Assembly (NCBI RefSeq): GCF_042675965.1
Contig: NZ_JBHTKJ010000023.1
Coordinates: forward strand, 1-64,000
Length of the DNA: 64,000 nt
Source: Virgibacillus_R byunsanensis
GTDB taxonomy: Bacteria > Bacillota > Bacilli > Bacillales > Amphibacillaceae
Reading direction: 5' to 3'
Part shown: positions 15,892 to 23,613 of the stretch, in pieces
Position numbering within the stretch: position 1 is the first letter of the stretch
How the letters are laid out: every line of letters starts with the position of its first letter
Notes under the pieces: model-generated
The model's database searches: none
What the model saw: only the letters and a program-made list of their open reading frames with translations
What the model was told of the DNA's origin: nothing
Translations under genes and position numbers: made by a program

Positions 15892-18642
15892 ATGGCAGAT
15901 AACAGCCAATCTCGTACAGCAAGAAGGAAGCAAAAAAAATCAAATAAAAAACCTATATGGAAAAAGATATTATTAATAACATCAATTGTCGTTTTAGCTT
16001 TGGGTTTAGGTGTAGGTGTACTGTTTGCGTATTATATTGCCACAGCACCAGAAATTGATGCATCTCAATTATCAGACCCATTATCTTCTAAAATTTATGA
16101 TAAAGATGGTGAATTGTTTGCAGATCTTGGCTCAGAGCAACGCTCTCAAATAGAGTTTGGTGAATTACCGCCAATATTAATTGATGCTGTAACTGCGACA
16201 GAGGATTCACGATTCTTCACTCACTCTGGTATTGATTTATTAAGAATTGGTGGAGCAATTAAAGCAAACATAACAAATGGTTTTGGTTCTGAAGGTGCAA
16301 GTACTATTACGCAACAAGTTGTTGAAAAATCATTCTTATCACCGGAGAAGAAGATTAGCCTAAAAGTACAAGAACAATGGTTAGCATTAAAACTAGAACG
16401 AGAATATTCTAAAGAAGCAATAATGGAAATGTATTTAAATAAAATTCATTATGGCAATAATTCATACGGTGTAGCGAAGGCTGCACAAAATTATTTTGGT
16501 AAAACGGATTTAAGTGAGCTAACACTACCAGAAGCAGCTATTCTTGCAGGTTTACCACAACGTCCTTCGGCTTATAACCCGTTTGAAAATCCGGATTTAA
16601 CTAAGGAACGTATGAATACTGTGTTAGACCTTATGGTACGACATGAAAAAATCACACAAGAGGAAGCCGATGAAGCAAGAGAAGTAGATATTCCATCACT
16701 TTTAAGAGAGGATCGTCCGGATTCATCGCCTTATGAGGCTTTCTTACAACAAATTAGAGACGAGATTTCTAAAAAAGTTGATGGTGCAGATATATATACC
16801 GATGGTTTAAAGATTTATACAACGTTAGATACAAATGCACAAGAGTATGTAGAATTTCTACTATCAGACAGTGAAGATAATCCTATAAACTATCCTGAAC
16901 CAGTAGAGGACGAAAATGGTAATCCAGTCGATGTGCAAGCTGGTATGGTATTATTGGATACAAAAAATGGAGCGATTCGAGCCATTGGAGGCGCCCGTGG
17001 TGGATTGGAAAATGATGGCCACAATTTCGCGATTGACGGTGAAGGACGACAACCTGGTTCTACATTTAAACCAATCGTGGCATATGGTCCAGCAATTGAA
17101 CATAATCAATTGTCAACATACCATCAAATAAACGATGACGGTCCTTTTGATATCGCCGGTACTGATAGCCAAATTAATAACTGGGATGGCAGCAGTAGAG
17201 GTTGGATGTCTATGCGTTATGCTTTAAGTGAATCATTAAACGTCCCAGCAGTAAAAACGTTAGAAGAAAATGGTTCAGGTAATGCTAAAAGTTTTGCTGA
17301 AGGATTAGGAATTGAATTTGCTAATGACAATGTAACTATCGGGGATGCAATTGGTGGAACTGGTACTGGTGTTACCCCACTAGAATTAGCAGGTGCTTAT
17401 CGTGCATTTGGTAATCAAGGTATCTATAATGAACCTTATGCTGTTACTGAAGTTGAATTTCCAGATGGCAAAACAATCGATTTAAAACCTAAGGCGGAAG
17501 CTGCTATGTCAGATTATACTGCTTATATGATAACGGATATGCTAAAAACAGCTGTTGAGGAAGGCACCGGTACTGCAGCAAATGTTTCTGGGTTACCTGT
17601 TGCTGGTAAAACTGGTACAACGAATTTAAAAGACAAAAACGGCAGTCCTGATTCATGGTTCAGTGGATACACAACCAACTATACGCTTTCTATTTGGACT
17701 GGGTATGGCGACAGTAATCAAAGAGTATTGCCGGATACGAAAATCCCACATGCCTTGTTCAAACATACGATGAGCGAAATCTCAAAAGACATAGACACTC
17801 CAGACTTTGTAAAACCAGATTCGGTTGTAGAGGTCGAAGTTGAGAAAGGATCTAGACCAGCAAAATTACCAAGTGATTTTACACCTAGTTCAGAAATCGT
17901 AACAGAATTATTTGTAAAAGGGTATGAACCAGATGACACATCAGAAAAGTATGATCAACTCGATCCTGTTAATAACTTAACAGCAGAATATGATGAGGAT
18001 TCAGATTCCATTCAAGTCGAGTGGGACTATAACTCTGATGAGGATGTATCATTTGAAATAAGTGCTAGTGAAGATGGCGGCCAAATGAATGGTCTATCTT
18101 CTACAGAAGACACTTCATTTGAAATTTCCAACGTAGAACCTGGAGCGGAATATGAAATCCAAGTAGTTGTCGTTAGTAACGAGCATGACTCCATTACTAG
18201 TGAACCTTCATCAACTAAAGTGTCAGTTCCAGAAGAACAGGAAAATATTCCTTCTATTGATAACTTAGAAGCATCTTATAACGCTGAAAACAATATGATC
18301 GACGTTTCGTGGGGATATAATGGACCACCAGCAGAATTCGAAGTGGATGTAAATGGTCAAACACAAACAGTTGGTTCTAACGGGATAGAAATTACCAATA
18401 TTAGTCCTGGAGAATATAACATTACGATTACCCCAATCGGTCAGAATGGAGCTAACAGTGATGTTCGAGGAGAATCACAAAGCACTACGATTAATGTAGA
18501 AAGCGATGATGATAATAACGACGAAGAAAATGCCGATAATAATGATGAGGTAAACGTTGATGGCGAAGGCCTAGGTGGCGGTAATGACGACAATGATGGA
18601 AATAATGAAGATGATGACGCACAAGATCCAGAAGATCAATAA
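15892..18642 (+). CDS. ponA: Class A penicillin-binding protein 1
   Basis: A 916-residue bifunctional peptidoglycan synthase. Basic cytoplasmic tail 1-24 and membrane anchor about 25-49. The GT51 transglycosylase has E104 in TATEDSRFF and GASTITQQ near 134. The transpeptidase has S390-T-F-K393, S448-L-N450 and K573-T-G575. Two fibronectin-III-like modules follow (about 675-765 and 775-865), then an extreme Asp/Asn/Glu-rich tail of about 50 residues outside the cell. The acidic tail fits a salt-adapted organism. GGAGGT precedes the ATG. Confidence 0.96.
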   Translation: MADNSQSRTARRKQKKSNKKPIWKKILLITSIVVLALGLGVGVLFAYYIATAPEIDASQLSDPLSSKIYDKDGELFADLGSEQRSQIEFGELPPILIDAVTATEDSRFFTHSGIDLLRIGGAIKANITNGFGSEGASTITQQVVEKSFLSPEKKISLKVQEQWLALKLEREYSKEAIMEMYLNKIHYGNNSYGVAKAAQNYFGKTDLSELTLPEAAILAGLPQRPSAYNPFENPDLTKERMNTVLDLMVRHEKITQEEADEAREVDIPSLLREDRPDSSPYEAFLQQIRDEISKKVDGADIYTDGLKIYTTLDTNAQEYVEFLLSDSEDNPINYPEPVEDENGNPVDVQAGMVLLDTKNGAIRAIGGARGGLENDGHNFAIDGEGRQPGSTFKPIVAYGPAIEHNQLSTYHQINDDGPFDIAGTDSQINNWDGSSRGWMSMRYALSESLNVPAVKTLEENGSGNAKSFAEGLGIEFANDNVTIGDAIGGTGTGVTPLELAGAYRAFGNQGIYNEPYAVTEVEFPDGKTIDLKPKAEAAMSDYTAYMITDMLKTAVEEGTGTAANVSGLPVAGKTGTTNLKDKNGSPDSWFSGYTTNYTLSIWTGYGDSNQRVLPDTKIPHALFKHTMSEISKDIDTPDFVKPDSVVEVEVEKGSRPAKLPSDFTPSSEIVTELFVKGYEPDDTSEKYDQLDPVNNLTAEYDEDSDSIQVEWDYNSDEDVSFEISASEDGGQMNGLSSTEDTSFEISNVEPGAEYEIQVVVVSNEHDSITSEPSSTKVSVPEEQENIPSIDNLEASYNAENNMIDVSWGYNGPPAEFEVDVNGQTQTVGSNGIEITNISPGEYNITITPIGQNGANSDVRGESQSTTINVESDDDNNDEENADNNDEVNVDGEGLGGGNDDNDGNNEDDDAQDPEDQ

Positions 18643-18704
18643 GAATAGGCAATCAATCTTAGAAAACGTGGCTTTTCGCCAAACCTTAGTTCCACTCATC
18701 TACT

Positions 18705-18744
18705 AAAAAAGAGGTAAACTTCAATGAAGTTTACCTCTTTTTTC
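18705..18744. terminator. Bidirectional terminator between ponA and nth
   Basis: Perfect inverted repeat AAAAAGAGGTAAACTTC/GAAGTTTACCTCTTTTT with a 3-nt loop and a T run on each strand. Confidence 0.93.
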
Positions 18745-18756
18745 TTATCAAAATTT

Positions 18757-19413
18757 CTACAAAGAATCCACTTTTTTCATTCGCTTCTGTCCCTCCCTGC
18801 ATATTTCTAATAAAGGACATTCCGGGCAGTTTGGATTTTTTGCCTTGCAATGATATCTACCAAAAAAAATCAAACGATGATGAGTATCCGTCCACTCTTC
18901 TTTTGGAACTTTGCGCATTAATGTTTGTTCAACTTCTAAGACAGAGTCCTTCCACTTACAAATAGCTAATCGCTTGGATACGCGTTCGACATGTGTATCA
19001 ACAGCAATTGCTGGTTCATGAAATGCAACAGAAGCTACAACATTTGCCGTCTTCCTCCCCACTCCTGCCAATTTCATTAATTCTGTTTTTGTTTGTGGTA
19101 CTTCCCCGTTGTATTCTTCAAGTAACATCGTACAAAGCTTTCGAATATTTTTAGCCTTATTGCGATAAAGTCCAATTGACCGGATATCCTGCTCTAGTTC
19201 TTCCAACGATACTTCTAGATAATCACTTGGCTTTTGATATTTTTTAAACAACTCAGCAGTTACTTTATTGACTAACACATCGGTACATTGAGCTGAAAGC
19301 AATACAGCAATCACCAGATCAAATGGATTTCTATGGTTTAATTCACATTCTGCATGGGGAAACATTTTTGTTATTTCATCTAAACAAAATCTAACTTGTG
19401 CCTTGTTGAGCAT
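18757..19413 (-). CDS. nth: Endonuclease III
   Basis: A 218-residue base-excision glycosylase/AP lyase acting on oxidised pyrimidines. The helix-hairpin-helix LAGVGRKTA contains catalytic K121, and D139 lies in VDTHVERV. The 4Fe-4S ligands C189, C196, C199 and C205 follow the C-x6-C-x2-C-x5-C spacing. It follows dnaD by 4 nt in one operon. The ypoC gene that sits between nth and ponA in B. subtilis is absent here. Confidence 0.97.
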   Translation of the reverse strand: MLNKAQVRFCLDEITKMFPHAECELNHRNPFDLVIAVLLSAQCTDVLVNKVTAELFKKYQKPSDYLEVSLEELEQDIRSIGLYRNKAKNIRKLCTMLLEEYNGEVPQTKTELMKLAGVGRKTANVVASVAFHEPAIAVDTHVERVSKRLAICKWKDSVLEVEQTLMRKVPKEEWTDTHHRLIFFGRYHCKAKNPNCPECPLLEICREGQKRMKKVDSL

Positions 19414-19417
19414 TTTA

Positions 19418-20104
19418 TTAATCTTCTCCCTCTAACCAATTATAATAAAATGAAGTATCTCTCTTTTTAGTTTCAACCTGTGTTTGTGTCTGATTAGTAT
19501 GAAAGGATTTACTTACTTCTCTTGCTTGTTCTACAGAATGAATACCTTTTCTTTTCCAGTCTCTTAATATGCGATCGATATATTTAAAATTTAATTTTCC
19601 CATTAAAACAGACTCTCTAAGTGCTGCCTTTATTAATGCGGGAATAACTTCATCTACATCGATCCAGGCATTAATTGTCTCTATTTCAAAAGGAGACAAT
19701 GGTCTACCGAATTCTTGTTCGAACAGGATAAAAATAGTTCCATCTTCACCTTGGTCATCCTGCTTTTGCTTATCTTCAACAGTGAAAAGTTTTTCCCAAA
19801 GTGGTTCTAAGCTATAAGATTCACTAAGTATGTTTTGCTCATTCTTGGATTGTTCAATCGTTATAAACTTTTTCTGAATTAGCTTTCGTAAAATAGTTGA
19901 ACACTCTTTTTCGTCCATTGTTAGGACAGTTGCAAGTTCATTTGGAGTCGGAAAATCTATATATTCTTGTAAAGATCGATGAATTTGCACTATTACCATG
20001 ACATCTCTCTCATCAAGACCTAATTGTTTATACGAAGTAAGTAGTCGACTAGGTATCTGTACTTGGTTTAATAATATATGTTGAAAAGAAACAAATTTTG
20101 TCAT
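19418..20104 (-). CDS. dnaD: DNA replication protein DnaD
   Basis: A 228-residue primosome component used in replication initiation and restart. It has an N-terminal winged-helix oligomerisation domain (about 1-115) and a C-terminal DnaD/DnaB2 domain (about 130-205) with the YIDRIL.DW motif, and ends FYYNWLEGED. GAGGTG overlaps an upstream in-frame GTG, so the ATG at 20104 is the likely start. In the asnS-dnaD-nth order of B. subtilis. An asnS terminator precedes it. Confidence 0.95.
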   Translation of the reverse strand: MTKFVSFQHILLNQVQIPSRLLTSYKQLGLDERDVMVIVQIHRSLQEYIDFPTPNELATVLTMDEKECSTILRKLIQKKFITIEQSKNEQNILSESYSLEPLWEKLFTVEDKQKQDDQGEDGTIFILFEQEFGRPLSPFEIETINAWIDVDEVIPALIKAALRESVLMGKLNFKYIDRILRDWKRKGIHSVEQAREVSKSFHTNQTQTQVETKKRDTSFYYNWLEGED

Positions 20105-20146
20105 AATTAATAACACCTCAAATATAGTATAGCATGAAAAATAGTA

Positions 20147-20173
20147 AAATCCCTCGCATTTAGCAAGGGATTT
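20147..20173 (-). terminator. Terminator of asnS
   Basis: AAATCCCTTGC/GCGAGGGATTT hairpin (minus strand) followed by TTTACTATTTTTC, between asnS and dnaD. Confidence 0.8.
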
Positions 20174-20187
20174 GTTAACCTATTTTA

Positions 20188-21480
20188 TTATGGATGTAAA
20201 CGATTCAACAACCGTGGGAATGGAATTGTTTCTCGAACATGGTCTACACCAGATAACCATGCAACAGTTCTTTCAAGCCCTAAACCGAAACCAGAATGTG
20301 GTACACTACCATATTGGCGTAATTCCAAATACCATTTATAGGCTGGTCCTGTTAACCCATGTGCTTCATATTGTTCCTTCATTAGCTCCAAATCATCAAT
20401 ACGTTGTGAACCACCGATGATCTCCCCATAACCTTCAGGTGCAATTAAGTCAGCACATAATACCACATCAGAGCGGTTTGGATCTGGCTTCATATAAAAT
20501 GCTTTTATATCTTTTGGATAATTTGTGATGAATACTGGTTTATCAAAGCTTTCTGCAATTGCAGTTTCATGAGGTGCGCCAAAGTCCTCTCCCCATTCGA
20601 TATCGGTGAATCCTTTTTCTTTAAGCATCCCCACTGCATCATCATATGAAATTCTTGGAAATGGTGCTTGAATTTTTTCAAGCTGGGTTGTATCACGTTC
20701 AAGTAAATTTAATTCAATTTTACAATTCGATAATACAGATTGGGCAATAAAACTAACATACTGCTCCTGTATTTGTAAGCTTTCTTCATGATTTACAAAA
20801 GCCATTTCAGGTTCAATCATCCAGAATTCAATTAAATGTCTTCTTGTTTTTGACTTTTCAGCACGAAATGTAGGTCCAAATGAAAATACCTTCCCAAATG
20901 CCATTGCAGCTGCTTCCATATAAAGTTGTCCACTTTGTGATAAGTATGCTTCTTCATCAAAATACTTGGTGTGGAATAATTCTGTTGTACCTTCTGCTGA
21001 TGATCCAGTCAAAATTGGAGGATCAATTTTGACATAACCATTTTCATTGAAAAATTGGTATGTCGAACGGATGATTTCATTGCGTATTTTCATTACAGCG
21101 TGTTGTCTTTTAGATCGTAACCATAGATGGCGATGGTCCATTAAAAATTCTGTACCATGATCTTTTGGAGTAATTGGATAGTCAACTGCCTCATGAATAA
21201 GTTCAATACCACTTACCTGCATTTCAAATCCAAGTGGTGATCGTTTATCCTCTACAATTGTACCTGTTATGTACATCGAAGACTCTTGTGTCATATTTTT
21301 TGCTAGCTGAAATGTTTCATCCTCGTCACCATTTTTTGCAACTACAGCCTGCATAAATCCTGTTCCATCTCGTAGTTGTAAAAAAGCTATTTTTCCGCTA
21401 GAACGTTTATTAGCTAGCCATGCTCCAATTGTTACTTCTTTTCCTTCGTAATCATGTACTTGTGATATAGTTGTCTTCAA
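20188..21480 (-). CDS. asnS: Asparagine--tRNA ligase
   Basis: A 430-residue class IIb aminoacyl-tRNA synthetase. An N-terminal OB-fold (about 1-100, with GAWLANKRSSGKIAFLQLRD) binds the anticodon. Class II motif 2 is FRAEKSKTRRH and motif 3 is GFGLGLERTVAW. Two TTG codons could start it (21495 and 21480). GGGGGT lies between them, 6 nt before 21480, giving MKTTIS and the same 430-residue length as B. subtilis. Transcribed with aspB 18 nt upstream. Confidence 0.97.
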   Translation of the reverse strand: MKTTISQVHDYEGKEVTIGAWLANKRSSGKIAFLQLRDGTGFMQAVVAKNGDEDETFQLAKNMTQESSMYITGTIVEDKRSPLGFEMQVSGIELIHEAVDYPITPKDHGTEFLMDHRHLWLRSKRQHAVMKIRNEIIRSTYQFFNENGYVKIDPPILTGSSAEGTTELFHTKYFDEEAYLSQSGQLYMEAAAMAFGKVFSFGPTFRAEKSKTRRHLIEFWMIEPEMAFVNHEESLQIQEQYVSFIAQSVLSNCKIELNLLERDTTQLEKIQAPFPRISYDDAVGMLKEKGFTDIEWGEDFGAPHETAIAESFDKPVFITNYPKDIKAFYMKPDPNRSDVVLCADLIAPEGYGEIIGGSQRIDDLELMKEQYEAHGLTGPAYKWYLELRQYGSVPHSGFGLGLERTVAWLSGVDHVRETIPFPRLLNRLHP

Positions 21481-21498
21481 GAAAATTACCCCCAAAAT

Positions 21499-22683
21499 CT
21501 ATAATTGATGGTTCATGACAAAACGTTTTATACGTTTTGCAGCTTCTTTTAAATTTTCCGTAGAAATAGCATAAGATAATCGTACATTTTGTGGCGATCC
21601 AAAACCAGACCCCGGCACGAGAGCTACTTTCTCTTCCTCAAGTAATGCAGTTACCCATTCATCAACACGTTCAAATCCATTTTGTTTAACAGCTTCTTGT
21701 ACGTTTGGGAACAAGTAAAATGCACCCATTGGTTTTTGGCAGGATATGCCAGGAATATCATTCATTAACTCATGTAATAGATCAAGTCTTTCTGAGAAAT
21801 CCTTTTTCATTTGATCCAATGCACCATTTCCTGATTGATAAGCCGCTAATGCTGCATATTGTGCAATTGAAGTTGGATTGGAGGTGGAATGTGATGCAAG
21901 GTTCGTCATTGCTTTAATGATGGTTTTATCCCCCGCTGCATATCCTATTCTCCATCCGGTCATGGCATGTGATTTCGATACACCATTAATGATAATAGTC
22001 TGTTGTTTTACCTTTTCTGAAACTTGCGCTATTGAATTGTGTGGATCGCCAGTATAAATTAACTTTTCATAAATTTCGTCTGAAACAATTAAAATATTAT
22101 GTTTAATACAAACCTCACTAAGTTCAATCAATTCTTCCTTATTATACATCATACCAGTAGGATTACTTGGAGAGTTAATGATAACTGCTTTCGTCTTTTC
22201 TGTTATCGTATTTTCCAATTGCTCTGGAGTCAGTTTAAAACTGTTTTCTTCTAAAGCATTAACGACTACTGGATTTCCTCCTGCAAGCTTTATTTGTTCA
22301 GGATAACTCACCCAATACGGTGCTGGAACGATTACTTCGTCACTTTCATTTAACAGAACCTGGAACAAGGTGTATAAAGCATGTTTAGCACCAGTTGTAA
22401 CGATTATTTCTTCGGTCGAGTAGGATAAGTCATTATCTTGTTTAAATTTGTTTACAATAGCTTCTCTAAGCTCTAAAATACCACCAGCTGGTGTGTACTT
22501 TGTTAATCCATTTCTCATTGCATTTTCTGCAGCCTCAATAATATATTCAGGTGTGTTAAAATCTGGTTCACCTGCACCTAACCCGATAACATCGTGTCCC
22601 TGTTGCTTAAGTTCTTTTGCCATTGCTGTTATTGCTAGTGTAGAGGATGGAGTTAATGTTTTTACTCGTTCAGCTAAATTCAT
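21499..22683 (-). CDS. aspB: Aspartate aminotransferase
   Basis: A 394-residue class I PLP aminotransferase interconverting aspartate/2-oxoglutarate and oxaloacetate/glutamate. The PLP lysine is K237 in NGVSKSHAMTGWR; NSPSNPTG and the C-terminal PGSGFG...VRLSYA are also conserved. Two ATGs are close together (22689, 22683). GGAAGG is too near the first, so I start at the second. It is followed by asnS, as in B. subtilis, coupling aspartate/asparagine supply with charging. Confidence 0.96.
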   Translation of the reverse strand: MNLAERVKTLTPSSTLAITAMAKELKQQGHDVIGLGAGEPDFNTPEYIIEAAENAMRNGLTKYTPAGGILELREAIVNKFKQDNDLSYSTEEIIVTTGAKHALYTLFQVLLNESDEVIVPAPYWVSYPEQIKLAGGNPVVVNALEENSFKLTPEQLENTITEKTKAVIINSPSNPTGMMYNKEELIELSEVCIKHNILIVSDEIYEKLIYTGDPHNSIAQVSEKVKQQTIIINGVSKSHAMTGWRIGYAAGDKTIIKAMTNLASHSTSNPTSIAQYAALAAYQSGNGALDQMKKDFSERLDLLHELMNDIPGISCQKPMGAFYLFPNVQEAVKQNGFERVDEWVTALLEEEKVALVPGSGFGSPQNVRLSYAISTENLKEAAKRIKRFVMNHQL

Positions 22684-22697
22684 TTCCATTCACCTTC

Positions 22698-23231
22698 CTA
22701 TTTAAATGTTTTTTTGAACCTAAATCGTTCATATCTTGAGCCATCATTCATGGATAGATAATCTAACACATGCCTATCACTATTATCTCGATAAGTTACT
22801 TCCCATAATGGTCTATTGTTTACCATTGCTGGTGAAATTTTAATTAATTTACAATGATTACATTGTTCCTTCCACTGGCTTTTGATCGATTCCAAGGATA
22901 TGATATTGGATTGATCCATGATCGTAATATCCTCATCTTCATCATCCAACGGTAAAAAAACTATTTTTTTATCATTACCAGTAGTCTCACCGAATAATAC
23001 ATGATACGTAATGGCACCACTAAATGTATATATGTTATTAACTTTTGTCAATTCTGTATTGCTAAGTACTGTGTCTTGTGATGACGCATAACCAGATTTC
23101 TTTTGCTGCTGTATATCCTGATATAAAAATACTCCATAAACTAAACAAGAAATAAAGACTAAACAAACGAACCCAATAATCCATTTTAACCAGTTAGGTA
23201 CGATAAATTGTGAATACTGCTTGTTCTTCAT
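22698..23231 (-). CDS. ypmB: YpmB family membrane-anchored protein (DUF5590/PepSY-like)
   Basis: A 177-residue protein with one N-terminal membrane segment (about 14-36) and an extracytoplasmic domain resembling the YpmB/PepSY-like fold. Function unknown. Start could be ATG 23240 or 23231; neither has a strong Shine-Dalgarno sequence. Its 5' end overlaps ypmA by about 38 nt in another frame, which suggests translational coupling. Same order ypmA-ypmB-aspB-asnS as B. subtilis. Confidence 0.85.
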   Translation of the reverse strand: MKNKQYSQFIVPNWLKWIIGFVCLVFISCLVYGVFLYQDIQQQKKSGYASSQDTVLSNTELTKVNNIYTFSGAITYHVLFGETTGNDKKIVFLPLDDEDEDITIMDQSNIISLESIKSQWKEQCNHCKLIKISPAMVNNRPLWEVTYRDNSDRHVLDYLSMNDGSRYERFRFKKTFK

Positions 23232-23364
23232 GGTCACCATCCAGAGCTAATCCAAACATAAGGTTTTCTTTTTTTAATGTTCGATTTAAACAATCGACAA
23301 TTTTATACATATCTGATGAATATTGGATTTTTAAGGTTGATAAAGTCTTTATTTTATTATCCAT
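23194..23364 (-). CDS. ypmA: YpmA family small protein
   Basis: A 56-residue protein ending in LMFGLALDGD...AVFTIYRT, the conserved C-terminus of YpmA, with exactly the B. subtilis length. GGAGGGG precedes ATG 23364. Its 3' end overlaps the ypmB start region. Function unknown. It begins the ypmA-ypmB-aspB-asnS unit. Confidence 0.9.
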   Translation of the reverse strand: MDNKIKTLSTLKIQYSSDMYKIVDCLNRTLKKENLMFGLALDGDHEEQAVFTIYRT

Positions 23365-23452
23365 CTTTTCCCCTCCATTATTAAAATGCTTCTTATTTTA
23401 TCAAATTTTACTACACATTTTAAGGCTACGTTTGTTTAAACTATAGATAACG

Positions 23453-23482
23453 TTGAAAATAAATAATCATAAATAGTATAAC
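23453..23482 (+). promoter_or_regulatory. Candidate SigA promoter on the plus strand
   Basis: TTGAAA (23453-23458), an 18-bp spacer, then TATAAC (23477-23482). No plus-strand gene follows, only the terminator at 23549, so it would make a short RNA of about 95 nt. Confidence 0.4.
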
Positions 23483-23488
23483 AGTCAT

Positions 23489-23584
23489 TTCAACAAAATG
23501 GTTTTGTTTTTATTTATTTCAACAAATATTCCAACCCATACCATTATACACTGATGCATCAATTACATGCATCAGTGGTTTTTT
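23489..23584 (+). ncRNA. Candidate small RNA between ypmA and dinG
   Basis: A predicted 95-nt plus-strand transcript from the promoter at 23453-23482 to the strong terminator at 23549-23584. It contains two copies of ATTTCAACAAA and a CAAAA/TTTTG hairpin. No open reading frame with a ribosome-binding site is seen. This is inference from promoter and terminator only. Confidence 0.35.
23549..23584 (+). terminator. Strong intrinsic terminator, plus orientation
   Basis: Perfect 11-bp stem CACTGATGCAT/ATGCATCAGTG followed by GGTTTTTTG on the plus strand. The minus strand has no T run after it, so it is not a good terminator for dinG. All neighbouring genes within several kilobases are on the minus strand. 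Confidence 0.75.
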
Positions 23585-23613
23585 GTCATGAAATGTTCAA
23601 ACGCTCTTACCTT

